The notes under the pieces: model-generated
Told to the model about the DNA's origin: nothing
Database searches by the model: none
The model's input: the letters and a program-made list of their open reading frames with translations, nothing else
Origin: Anniella stebbinsi
Lineage: Eukaryota; Chordata; Lepidosauria; Squamata; Anniellidae
Assembly (NCBI GenBank): GCA_029215795.1
Contig: JARDYH010000004.1
Location: 31,748,001 to 31,812,000 of the forward strand
Direction: 5' to 3'
DNA length: 64,000 bases
Part shown: positions 20,371 to 30,248 of the stretch, one piece after another
Numbering within the stretch: position 1 is the first letter of the stretch
How the letters are laid out: every line of letters begins with the position of its first letter
Position numbers and translations under genes: made by a program

Positions 20371-21445
20371 TAGGGATGTGCACAGTAAAAAAAATCGGAT
20401 CGGAATTGGACCCAGAAATGATGCCTCAGATCAGATCGGATCAGATCGGAGGCTTTTCGGACTGATCCGATTTTCGGATCAGATGCCATTTTAGGTGTTT
20501 TTGCCATAGGCTTGCATTGGGGGAAAGAAAGCTTTTCTCCAATGCAAGCCTATGTGGAAAACATGGGGGCAGGTGAGTGAGGACCTAACTCCCCCCTCAC
20601 CCCCCTCATGCTCCTTACCTGCCGGGGCCATCTGATGCCGCCCACTGCCACCTGCTGGTCCCTTCTACTGAGAAACAGGCTTCGCAGCCTGCCTCTCAGT
20701 AGCATGCTGGGTGACATCATCACCCGGCGCACTACTGAGAGGCAGGCCGTGAAACCTGTTTCTCAGTAGAAGGGACCAGGAGGTGGCAATGGACAAAAGC
20801 AGACAGTCCCAGCAGGTAAGTGGGGACCTCCCTCTCTCTCCCCCTTTCCCTCCTCCTCCCCCCCCACTCACACTCCTTACCTGCCGGCATCCCACACTGC
20901 CGTCTGCTGCTTCTGTACTACTGATAAGCAGGCCTTGTGGCCTGTTTATCAGTAGTACGGAAGCAGCGGATGGCAGTGTGGGATGCCGGGAGGCAATGGG
21001 GGACCTCCACCTCCCTCCCCCCTCCCCCCACTCGCACTCCTTACTTGCTGCCTCCTCACTGCCATCCATTGCCGTCTGCTGCTTCAGTACTACTGAGAAA
21101 CAGGTCTTGCAGCCTGTTCCACAGTAGAACAAGGGCATGCCGAATGATGACGTCACCAAGCGCGCCATTGCTCTATTGTGGAACAGGCTGCAAGGCCTGT
21201 TTCAAAGTAGTATGAAAGCAGTGGGCAGCAGCAGATGGCAGCGAGGAGGCAGCAGGTAAGGAGTGCGGGTGGGGGGAGGGGGAGGAGGTCCAATCCTCCA
21301 ATTTTTTCCAATTCAGATCGGGTCCTTTCGGATCAGATCAGATTGGACAATCCAAATGATCGGGATCAGAATCGGACAATTTTATCCAATATCTCCCGGA
21401 TCAGGTCCGGATTGTGGATCGGACCCGATCCACTGCACATCCCCA
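20371..21445. mobile_element. GC-rich foldback hAT-like element, copy 3 (1075 bp)
   Basis: Ends are TAGGGATGTGCACAG and CACTGCACATCCCCA. The flanks GTAAAATG and GTAAATGT are the split L2 tail and look like a mutated 8-bp TSD. Three long hairpins are visible (about 20617-20820, 20877-20997 and 21041-21260), each opening CTTAC and most closing GGTAAG. Apices share ACTACTGAGAAACAGGC-type arms with copy 1. Subterminal GATCGGAT motifs lie at 20390-20480 and 21310-21430. It is more diverged than copy 2. Confidence 0.85.
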
Positions 21446-21516
21446 GTAAATGTCCAGAGAGCTTTGGCTTTGGGGCAGTATCAAAATCAATACAATACAA
21501 TACAATACAATACAAT
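21446..21516 (+). mobile_element. L2-type LINE tail with (ATACA)n
   Basis: CCAGAGAGCTTTGGCTTTGG matches the L2 tail at 10060-10085, followed by an (ATACA)n simple repeat at about 21488-21516. Confidence 0.75.
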
Positions 21517-21962
21517 AATTAATCAGAGCACATATCTAGCTGTAGTTTTAAGTTTGATTTCAAGGGAAAAGTTTAACTAGTGTGGTTTTAACCTAGGCCT
21601 TACATTCAGACAATGAAGAATAAAATTCCAATGAGGAATTAAAATTTGTCATTAATCAGAAAGGTCAGCCAATGAGTGAAATCACAGCTAAAATGCATTT
21701 TGTATATGCTTAAATCTCTTCCACAGAGATCAGTGGAACTTAAAAATTGCTTCATCTTGGCTGGAATTTATCCATCTCCAAGCAGATTGTCCACCCAGAT
21801 AAGTATCTGCCAAGGCATACAATGCACAATATTTTATTTTCATTCCAAATCTGAAGAACCCGTGGATCACAACTTTTTAAAATAAATAACTGGTTCAACA
21901 GAAGATACCCTTTCACTTGTACTTTGACTCCCAAAAATAGCATACCCAATCCAAAAACATAT
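21517..21962. other. non-coding stretch, nothing recognised
   Basis: AT-rich, no gene-like frame or recognised repeat. Confidence 0.4.
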
Positions 21963-22545
21963 TAAGAACATAAGAACATAAGAAGAGCCATGCTGGATGA
22001 GACCAAGGGTCCATCTAGTCCAGCACTCTATTCACAAAGTGGTCAATCAGCTGTTGACCAGAGACCAACAAAACAGGACACAGTACCACAGCACCCTCCC
22101 ACCCATGTTCCCCAGCAAGTAGTGTATATAAGCTTACCACCTCTTATACTGGAGGTTGCACTTAGCCATCAGGGCTAGTAGCCATTGATAACCGTTTGCT
22201 CCAGGAATTTATCCAACCCCCTTTTACAGCCATCCAAATTGGTGGCTATCACTACATCTTGTGGTAGTGAATTCCAGAGCTTAACTATGCGCTGTGTGAA
22301 GAAGTACTTCCTATTATCTGTCCTGAATCTCCCACCAATCAGCTTCATGGGATGTCCATGAGAAAAATTGTCTCCCTATCCATATTCTCCACACCATGCA
22401 TAATTTTCTACATCTCTGTCATGTCTCCCCTTAACTTCCTTTTTTCCAAGCTGAACAATTGCAGCTGTTGTAACTGTCCCTCATGGGGTAAATGTTTCAG
22501 TCCCTTGATCATTTTGGTTGCCTTTTTCTGCACTTTTTCATCATG
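21963..22545 (-). mobile_element. CR1 LINE 3' end
   Basis: Antisense copy whose 3' terminus is TAAGAACATAAGAACATAAG at 21963. Typical CR1 segments follow: GGTCCATCTAGTCCAGCACT, CAGGGCTAGTAGCC, 'GTGAATTCCAGAGCTTAACT' and CATGTCTCCCCTTAACTTCC. It extends about 580 bp, a common 5'-truncated length. Confidence 0.9.
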
Positions 22546-23690
22546 CCATGGTGTTTTTCATGATATTGGCCCCCTGATTCTATTATCTTTTGCAGGCACA
22601 GGGACTCAGATAGGCCAATACACAATCCCCAACTACAAGAATGACCAGAGTCATGCACAGTTTCATATACTCATTCCTTAGTCTGTGCAACATCCTGTAG
22701 CCATTCAAATAAGTGAGGAGGGACACCTATGCAACTAGAATTATTGGGTACCTCCAAGATAGTATACTACATAACTGAGCAAGTGTGAACATATGCTATC
22801 TGGAATGTGGGTCGAGGGCAAAAGAGGCCTGTGTTTGCTCATGCTCACTAACCTCACCCTGTCTGTGCATTCAGCATAACCTGTGAGAAAGCCTATGCAC
22901 ATATGTGCAATTAAGGATCCTTGCATAAGCAGGCTGAACATATGTATAAGCTCATTCACAAGTGTTGATGGGTGAACATGTGAAGGGCTGTGGGTGCCAC
23001 CATATGTGATCCCACCGCTTCCACTGCTTATATTGACTGCAGACACATGTGAGACATACACAGCCCTGTAATCTCTGTAGAAAAGCTGTACATTTATTTG
23101 CTGTGGAAGAAGTGAAACTCCATAGAATACATGGATTTCATTCCGCACTTTGGGAAAACCATTAAGCTCATCCCATGCTAATGCGGTATGGCTATTTCCA
23201 CAGTTAAGTAAGGTTTTAAATGGAAGAAAACAGGCAGAGACAAAGAATTACCACAGAAACCTTAAAAAAATTAAGAAAATATATATCATGCAGAAGCTAC
23301 GTGCCTGTGTGGTTTGCTACCGAGGATTATTAGCCACTTCTATGTCAGGACCTTTGGTGTCTTGGTGAGTAATGCAGTTCTCCAATAGTCATGGCTATAA
23401 AAGCTTAATACTACCTCATCATGGATTCAGAGTGTAAGTACCCACAAATAAAAGCCTAGTGTATATAAAACACAGTATGTACTGTTAAAGTTGTAAAAAA
23501 CAAAAAGCCTCCAAAATCACAGATGCTTAGCGTAAAAAGCAGCATTCGCTTCCAATGGATGTGTGTATCAACAGTGAGAATCACACGGGCAGGGTTCCTT
23601 CCATGTCCTTGATCCCCTAAGCAGCTCTTTAAGGATCTCTGCCTCCTTAAGAGTCCCACCTTCCTTCTTTCTCGTTTCCCTTCCAGTAAT
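22546..23690. other. non-coding stretch, nothing recognised
   Basis: The 135-aa minus-strand open frame at 22741-23148 has no recognisable domain or homolog-like motif, and I treat it as chance. Confidence 0.4.
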
Positions 23691-24060
23691 GTGGGGTTTA
23701 GGCTGTAGACGTGGGGTGGTTGTCACACAACAGTGTTGAAATTAAAGCAAAGTAAATTAAATTAAAGCAAAGTAAAACAAACAAGTTAAAATAAAGGTAT
23801 TTAATCAAAATTGCTCAGTGATACAAAGGCATTAAAAGAAAGTAAACTCTGCAACTTATTTTGCCCTAGCTACATTTAAGCTTTTCCAGCTGCTTTTTTC
23901 ACATGCTCTCATCTTTTCCTGCTCTCTCTGGCTGGCTTTCTCCTATCTTTTTAAACTCTCTCATCCCCCCCCCCAAAAAGTACAGTTTGAACCCTGAAGA
24001 AATTACACTTAACTGGGAAATGAAACTACTCCTCTCATGGTTACTTCCTCCCAACATCTG
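23691..24060. other. possible LTR-like fragment
   Basis: Contains a short tandem 'ATTAAAGCAAAGTAAA' (two copies near 23739 and 23761) and a pyrimidine-rich CTCTCTGGCTGGCTTTCTCC block, reminiscent of an antisense LTR. No TG/CA ends or TSD could be fixed, so this is weak. Confidence 0.2.
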
Positions 24061-24234
24061 CATCAGCCAAATTCAATAGGCACATCTATTCCCAGCATGG
24101 AGAGGACCATATTGTGCCTGCCTGCTGTATAGCTGTTCAAGATGAGGAGCCTGCGAGAAAAAAGAACTGCCAACCCAAATTCAGAACCACAAACACAGTG
24201 GAATGCACAGGGATTCAAACCCAGACTGTTAAAG

Positions 24235-24385
24235 TTCTCCTCCAGGATGGATGGATCTCCGGTTTTGCTTTGTCCCACATCCAAAAGTTTCAAATCTCAA
24301 GTTCTTTCAGTCCTGTTTATAGATAAATTTGTAATTTCTTTTCAAATAATAAACGGAACCAAATTCTTACCCGTCCCTAATGGCC
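24235..24385 (-). mobile_element. AT-rich hAT-like MITE fragment
   Basis: Reads 'CAAATCTCAAGTTCTTTCAG' through ATTCTTACCCGTCCCTA, matching the antisense pattern of the AT-rich MITE family (compare 38045-38195). The CCCTA end is preserved. Confidence 0.45.
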
Positions 24386-24443
24386 AGTAAAAGTGAGTGG
24401 CAAGTAGTTGTGTCACTCTGACCTGTGCATATCTCAGGAGTCT

Positions 24444-24471
24444 ATTGTTGTTGTTGTTGTTGTTGTTGTTT
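24444..24471. repeat. (TTG)n microsatellite
   Basis: Nine TTG units, directly visible. Confidence 0.9.
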
Positions 24472-24759
24472 GTCCATGGGAAGGAATTATCATTCCACCC
24501 AGATGTCTTCCTCCACACATACACACACACACATACTCCGTTCCTCAGGAAAGTATGTGTACATGTGTGGAACCCTAGTCATAAGGGGCAATTTTCAAGG
24601 GACAAATTTCTAAACACAAAGCAGGGGGAGAAAATGCATCTATGAGGGTTTAACTCAGATATCGTGAAATTTGCCAGACACAAATACCTAACCACATTTC
24701 AGATTATGTCAGGCATAGAATATTTAACTCTTCTGCCTGTAGCTGGGTCAGCACTGACA
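24472..24759. other. non-coding stretch, nothing recognised
   Basis: A short (CA)n lies near 24519-24532. Nothing else recognised. Confidence 0.45.
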
Positions 24760-24962
24760 GCCAGTTTCAGATCAAATCTGGCAAGAAGACTGCTCTCTTC
24801 CAGCAGGCCTATCCAGATGAATTTTAAGATGTTTTAATGATGTATTTTTTCTTGTTTTTAAAATTTTTAACTGTTTGTGATTCTTGTGTTTTATATTGTT
24901 GTTGTTCCCCGCCTCGATCCGAAGGGAGAGGCGGGTTATAAATAAATATTATTATTATTATT
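24760..24962 (+). mobile_element. L2-like LINE C-terminus and 3' tail (second tail type)
   Basis: The frame near 24775 gives 'IKSGKKTALFQQAYP', the usual end of L2-type ORF2. An AT-rich UTR follows, then a tail containing CCCGCCTCGATCCGAAGGG and 'GAGGCGGGTTATAAATAAAT', ending in (ATT)n. The tail differs from that at 10060, so it represents another subfamily. Confidence 0.7.
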
Positions 24963-25049
24963 AAGAGGCCTCATCTTGAAACATGAAAATCTAGACAGTG
25001 ATCAATGCATATTCCAGAAAGCAATTTCTCCAGAGTATAGGATAGGCTA

Positions 25050-25316
25050 CGACCCTATGCAAGCTTTAATGGGGAACAAGCCCCATTAAACATAGTGGGA
25101 CCTCTGAATAAATATGGATAGGACTGCACTGTTGGAAAGCCTAATTAATTAATTTAGGGTGCAATCCTATCCTAGGACTTTTTCTGTCTTAACATGCATA
25201 GGATTGCACCCTAAATTAATTAATCAGGCCTTCCAACAGTGCAATCCTATCAACATCTATTCATAATGCATCAGAATTTTTTCTGCCTAAACATGGATAG
25301 GATTGCACCCTTAGAT
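25050..25316. repeat. MITE-F cluster with long palindrome
   Basis: Several arms containing GCAATCCTAT / ATAGGATTGC. The palindrome at about 25113-25256 has arms GGATAGGACTGCACTGTTGG ... and their complement CCAACAGTGCAATCCTATC, with a TTAATTAATTT segment inside. A third arm, GGATAGGATTGCACCCTTAG, ends at 25315. The left part (25050-25110) has the AAGCCCCATTAAACATAGTG core of the same family. Confidence 0.75.
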
Positions 25317-25488
25317 ATTAAACTGAGAAACACTCATTTAGGACAAAGACCTTGGCCCCTAAAGTACATTGAATATGAGAAGATGGTGGCTGCAATCCGA
25401 CAGTGTGTTCATAAACTGATCTATGCAATTATAGCCTTTCCAACAAGGATCTTCACACACAACCCAAATTGGTGAAAAGATTAATCTT
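25317..25488. other. short non-coding stretch
   Basis: No repeat or coding signal recognised. Confidence 0.4.
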
Positions 25489-25541
25489 ATAAATGGACGT
25501 ATCTGTGAATTTCGATTACCCACCAGTTTCTTATTTTTCAA
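25489..25541 (-). mobile_element. AT-rich hAT-like MITE, 3' piece (split)
   Basis: 'AAATGGACGTATCTGTGAATT' and CACCAGTTTCTTATTTTTCAA match the antisense 3' end of the AT-rich family (compare 63571-63631). It is separated from its remainder (26096-26403) by the GC-rich element. Confidence 0.6.
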
Positions 25542-26087
25542 TAGGGATGTGCATGTCCCCCCCAGATCGGATTGGAACCAGGATCGGAACCAGAACTGAG
25601 GCCTCGGATCAGATCGGAGGCTTCCCAGTTCAATTCGGACCCAATTCCGATCTGAAAATCGGACATCCGCTTTTCGGATTGGACGCCATTTTAGCTGTTT
25701 TCGGCATAGGCTTACATTGGGAGAAAGAAAGCTTTCCACCAATGCAAGCCTATGGTGAAAATATGGGGGCAGGTGAGTGGGGGCCTAACTCCCCCCTCCC
25801 TGTCCCTCCCCCCACTCGTGCTCCTTACCTGCCAGGGCACCCGCTGGCATCCGCTGGTCCAATCTACTGAGAAACAGGCGCGCCACTGAGAGGCAGGCCA
25901 CGAAGCCTTCTTCTCAGTAGATCTGCGCACTGGAGGGAAGCAGCTGCCCCGGCAGGTAAGGAGCGCGAGGGGCAGGAGGAGGTCCAATCCTCCAATTTTA
26001 TCCGAACCAGATAGGGTCCTTCCGGACTGGTTCAGGTCAGATTGGACGATACAGATGCAGGGATCAGAAATCCGGTGCACACCCCTA
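25542..26087. mobile_element. GC-rich foldback hAT-like element, copy 4 (546 bp)
   Basis: Ends are TAGGGATGTGCATG and GGTGCACACCCCTA. A perfect 8-bp TSD TTTTTCAA lies at 25534-25541 and 26088-26095. It has subterminal ATCGGATTGG/ATCGGAACC motifs, the CATAGGCTTACATTGG hairpin, a CTTACCTGCC...GGCAGGTAAG module, and an apex CTACTGAGAAACAGGC like copies 1 and 3. It is the shortest copy, with a single large hairpin. Confidence 0.9.
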
Positions 26088-26095
26088 TTTTTCAA

Positions 26096-26403
26096 GTCTT
26101 AAATTTGGTTAATCCCAAAGTTTGGAGTATTTTTTAAAGTTTGCTTGAAAATAATTCCTAATATGAGCACTTTTATGTTGAATAGACATATTTTTGCAAG
26201 CAATCTTCCTAATATATTGCATTTAAAACATTATTTCCCTTAATATGTGCATTTTTGTACATTTTAAAAAAACAATTGGAGAACTGCATTGCGAAATTAA
26301 ATTTTTGATGTGCAACGTTTCAAGGATAACTCAGTTTCAGTTTACATAATGGTTCAAAAGTGCAAAATAGGTAAGTTTGTATTAAAATTTCTCCCCATCC
26401 CTA
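26096..26403 (-). mobile_element. AT-rich hAT-like MITE, main piece (split)
   Basis: Resumes with GTCTTAAATTTGGTTAATCC and ends TCTCCCCATCCCTA. It corresponds in antisense to 63189-63540 (GAACCATTATGTAAACTG and GAGTTCTCCA segments in the complement). Host of the copy 4 insertion. Confidence 0.65.
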
Positions 26404-27290
26404 TTTTGCATGCAGGACCCATTTTCATAAGTGCTTCCTGGCCCATCTAGGCATTTGCAGACAGAAACCTGCTTCTATATGCATACACTCCTTAGCTTGA
26501 TTGGGTGAGTGGTTTTTTTTAGTGAATTCCATGGCCACAAGTTCCTATATATTTCAGTCTCTATTCTCTGGTGTTCTTTCTGCAGCTATCCTTCAAGTTG
26601 GACAGGGCAAGCAAAGCACTGCCTTGTTCTCGACAGGAGACACTGGTTTTCATTATTATTATTATTCCCTGGGGCAGCTCATGTTCACAGGGTATTAAGA
26701 ATGGTTTCTAGATCAAAATGTGTTTATTAAATGAAGAGCTTTAAAAGAGTGAATTTAGCTGAAGCAGGACTCTGTACTTCCTTGGGGTAGCAAAAATGCT
26801 TCATGGCTTTCACACACTGAACGCACTCACAACAATCTGTCAAGCCTTGAAAAGCAACGGGCAGCAAAATGCAATGCTTCGCTCAATATACCGTGCACAG
26901 AATATGCACTGGTGGCATACCAGAGATGTATTTTCCAGGAGTGAAAGCATCTGCAAATAAACTACCCGGGCTTGGACCCTGAGAAGCACCAGCAGAAGAA
27001 AACTTAGATGCTGGGAGGTATCTCCATTGATTTTTGGTGATCTGTCCATAACTCTAATTTCCTCCCCTCATTCCAGATCTTACCCCATTCAGGAGGGTCC
27101 CCTGACCTTTAGGAAAGGCTTTGGGGGAGATAGGGCTGCTGCCAGGTGGAGGAATTTGGAAAGTCACCTACTGCCAACACCCTAGCAGTGGTGTGTCAGA
27201 AACCAAATCCAAGACTTTACTTACAGTACTTGCATGAGTAACTATACATTAGCACATTAAATTTTGTTATGCATAGCTGCAATTGTTGAT
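26404..27290. other. non-coding stretch, nothing recognised
   Basis: Short (ATT)n near 26651. No gene-like frame. Confidence 0.4.
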
Positions 27291-27394
27291 TTGTTGATTT
27301 AATAATTTACTTCCCAGTTTTTAGGACAAAATCTCCAGAGGCGATTTACATAGTAAAAGGTTCCAGAGCCTGGGGGCCACCACTGAAAAGACAC
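27291..27394. repeat. unclassified LINE-related repeat fragment
   Basis: Contains 'GGTTCCAGAGCCTGGGGGCC' and 'GGCGATTTACATAGTAAAA', the wording of a common reptile retroelement 3' region. A longer relative is at 38310-38600. Confidence 0.4.
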
Positions 27395-27939
27395 TGGCTG
27401 CATTAGGACGACACAATATCCACCAGTACTTTTAGTAGTCAACCATCAGTTGAGCAGTTACAGATTGGTATTTGTGTTATCTGGAGGGCAAAAACCACCC
27501 CGCAGATTACTTTTCTCTCCAAAAAATCACTGAAGAAACACAAACAGCTGCAGAGTTGACTTGTTGCACAACCAGTAGTTTTCTTGCTGTTCAAACTGAG
27601 CCAGTGGAGTTTTCTCCCCCATTGAGCTGATGTTTTCACCTGGCTACAGAGTTCCCAGGCAAGAGCAGCCAAAACTGAGCTGGCTATTCTGCTACAGCTG
27701 CCAGAACTTGTAATAGCTGCTCAGACAGCCCCTGGAGGACTTAGGGAGGAGCGAGGGCAAGGAGAGGGGTGGGGGCTGTGTCAGTCAAATGCTGAGTTGA
27801 GTAGAAATCCACTCAACACAAGCCTCAATCACTCCACAGAAGTTTGGCACCATGTCATGTGGGGAGTACCCACAAAAAAACCAATTGTGAGTTGACTCCT
27901 CCCCCCACCATTGACTAAAGTGTGGTCCAAATGCAGCCA
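27395..27939. mobile_element. family C non-autonomous DNA transposon (545 bp)
   Basis: Ends TGGCTGCATTAGGACGACAC and GTGGTCCAAATGCAGCCA are imperfect inverted repeats. The pairing extends outward to about 27387 and 27947 (AAAGACAC / CAGTCTTT). It shares GGACGACACAATA and 'GTCATGTGGGGAGTACC' with 34265 and 48404. TSD and superfamily are not clear. Confidence 0.6.
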
Positions 27940-27947
27940 CAGTCTTT

Positions 27948-28277
27948 CATTTCAGCAACTGTATTGATTTTACAGGCAGGCCTATGAATAGGGCCACTGA
28001 GGGCAGTTTCAGATGAGTGCAGGCAGTCCTTCGAGTAACCCAGTTCCAAACTTGTTACATGCCAAAACTAGCACTTGAAACTGGCAGTGGAAAGGCACTC
28101 ATAACCAGTGTCACTGGTACAAAATTGGTGTCACATGTTGAGACCTCCTGGCCATTATTGTAACAGCAGTTCCCTCTATAGGTCAAGCCTGTCCTTCAGT
28201 CTTCCATGGACCCTTGTGGGTAAAGGCAGTGTTCATTGGGCCTAAGTCAAAAGTGGGAAGGGCCGCCCCTTTTCTCT
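27948..28277. other. non-coding stretch, nothing recognised
   Basis: Small inverted motif ACCAGTGTCACTGGT near 28096. Nothing else recognised. Confidence 0.4.
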
Positions 28278-28285
28278 CTGACACC

Positions 28286-28449
28286 CAATGAAGGCTGGTG
28301 GTTCTGATGTCAGTGGGGTGGTGAATCCACTCTGGGTTTCAGTCAGAACCAGTGAGAATTTTAAAGAACATTAGAGTTATTACTTGTTCTGATGGAAACC
28401 TAGAGTGGATCCACCACCCTACTGACATTGCAGTCACCAGTTTCCACTG
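28286..28449. mobile_element. palindromic hAT-like MITE (164 bp) with 8-bp TSD
   Basis: Ends CAATGAAGGCTGGTGG and TCACCAGTTTCCACTG are inverted repeats. Almost the whole element folds on itself (GGATTCA/CCACTCTGGGTTTCAG arms). Flanks CTGACACC (28278-28285) and CTGATACC (28450-28457) match at 7/8. Sister copy at 43471-43664. Confidence 0.8.
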
Positions 28450-28456
28450 CTGATAC

Positions 28457-28458
<2 letters not shown>

Positions 28459-28489
<31 letters not shown>
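28459..28489. repeat. (CT)n microsatellite
   Basis: About 15 CT units, followed by a T/C-rich tail. Confidence 0.95.
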
Positions 28490-28493
<4 letters not shown>

Positions 28494-30044
28494 CTCTTTC
28501 TTCCTCTGCCTAGTTGACCACTATGGGCAGAACAGATGAATCTTCCAGAGTTCAGAACAGGTTCCTTGTAGAGGACTTTTGAAATTAAGCCACAGTCCCC
28601 TGGTTGCCCACCTCATTCTATTTTGCCTGAATTTACCTCACACTCTAATGATTCCCGCCCCCTGCCCCAGTGATGTGGCTCTGCATCAGAACTGCTGCCG
28701 CCTAGAAGTAAGGGTTTCACATTATGGAGCTAATCATTAGCTTTGGTAAAATGATAGTAATAGTTTGCTTCCAGCCTCACAGAGTTGTTGTAAAGGGGAC
28801 AGGGGGAAAGAGCAAAGGTTCTAATGCATTTAGCAAATTTAATAAAATGTTATATGTAAATTATTCATTGTAGCAGTTGCAGATTATTAGCTCAGGTGGC
28901 TGTGATACCTTCTGGAAAGCATATAACTCTCTGCAAAATGCACACATACACACCTGCACTTTTCTGTGCTACTTAATAACTGTATGCAACATTTGATAAG
29001 CTACAGGTCTATGCACATATTCCATTGGTGTACAGTCAATATACATATGGAGAGGTCAGGATGGCATCTCGACTCCACTCCCACTATCTGGTCATCACAA
29101 CTTATGAAAGAGCCTACATTTCTACAAATGATATGTGCATACCCTCCTTTTTATAGGGGAGCTAGAGCTTACATATCTGGCACATATATATTCAAAACAC
29201 ATGCTGAATGGATGAGGGGCTGCTGGGCGCAGAGTCTGTATACACAGTCCCACTTACCCCTGTACATACACTGATTGTACACCAATGTCACATACATACA
29301 TTGGATTGGATCCTGATGTAGTCATTCTTTAGTCATTAATTTAAATCCCATTTATTTCAATGGGTCTATTCAAAGTATGACTAAATCTGAATCAAACTTC
29401 TTATATCTTGAAAGAGTGCTGATTTAATAGCAATGAACTAACTAATAAAATGACACCCTGTATCAGTCCAATAGATCACTATAATACCACCAGTCAATGC
29501 ATTGTACTGACACAGTGAAATTATTGCACCCAATCCACACTGCCTCAGTGAGTGCAAATTATTGCACCTAATCCATGACACTAAGGGCTTTTCTACATGG
29601 GGCTGTTAAACCATTGAATCTACTTTTGATTTTGTTGAAGAATTGGGATCTGACCACTTACAAATGGAGTTTCCTGATTTTCTGCTACATAACCTCTAGG
29701 TGGCACTATGGTATAGCAGAATAGCACAAATACACAAGTGGAAATAGTGTTTTCTTTCACTCTTTTTAAATAATATTGCCTTTTCCCTGTTCTAAAATAA
29801 AAAAAAACACTCACCAAAAGTGCTATTTCAAAACAGAAGTGCAGCTAGAGGGTCATGTTGTTGTCTAAAGAACCTATAAATAACTGTGAGTAGGGAATGA
29901 TGAATGCACAATAAATGCTTTGGGTAGAAAAGCTCTGAGTCTCCCAAAACCTGATTCTAAGGTCTGAACACTATCTCATGTGGGGATGTCTCCCCCACCT
30001 CTCCCTAATCATGTGTGTAGTTAGATTTTTTAAAAAAATAATAA
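28490..30044. other. non-coding stretch, minor repeats only
   Basis: A direct repeat 'AAATTATTGCACCYAATCCA' occurs at about 29518 and 29557. A degraded AAATCCCATTTATTTCAATG motif near 29345 may be another MITE relic. The 102-aa plus-strand open frame at 28966-29274 is featureless. Confidence 0.45.
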
Positions 30045-30160
30045 TAATGGCGCAATCCCATGCATATTTAGATAGAAATAATGGCTAGCTGGGGAATGCT
30101 GGGAGGTGTAGGACATTTTTCCTGTCTCAACATGCATAGGATGGATCCTATATATGGTGT
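30045..30160. repeat. MITE-F copy (palindromic)
   Basis: GCGCAATCCCATGCATATTT on the left and ACATGCATAGGATGGATCC on the right, with AGCTGGGGAATGCTGGGAGG inside. Same layout as 33818-33941. Confidence 0.65.
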
Positions 30161-30198
30161 TTCCCCATCCCCTGCAAGTGACAGGCAATTATGACATC

Positions 30199-30248
30199 TC
30201 TTCTTCTTCTTCTTCTTCTTCTTCTTCTTCTTCTTCTTCTTCTTCTTC
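30199..30248. repeat. (TTC)n / (GAA)n microsatellite
   Basis: About 16 uninterrupted TTC units. The homopurine-homopyrimidine strand asymmetry allows triplex folding. A poly-Lys open frame on the minus strand is an artefact of it. Confidence 0.95.
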
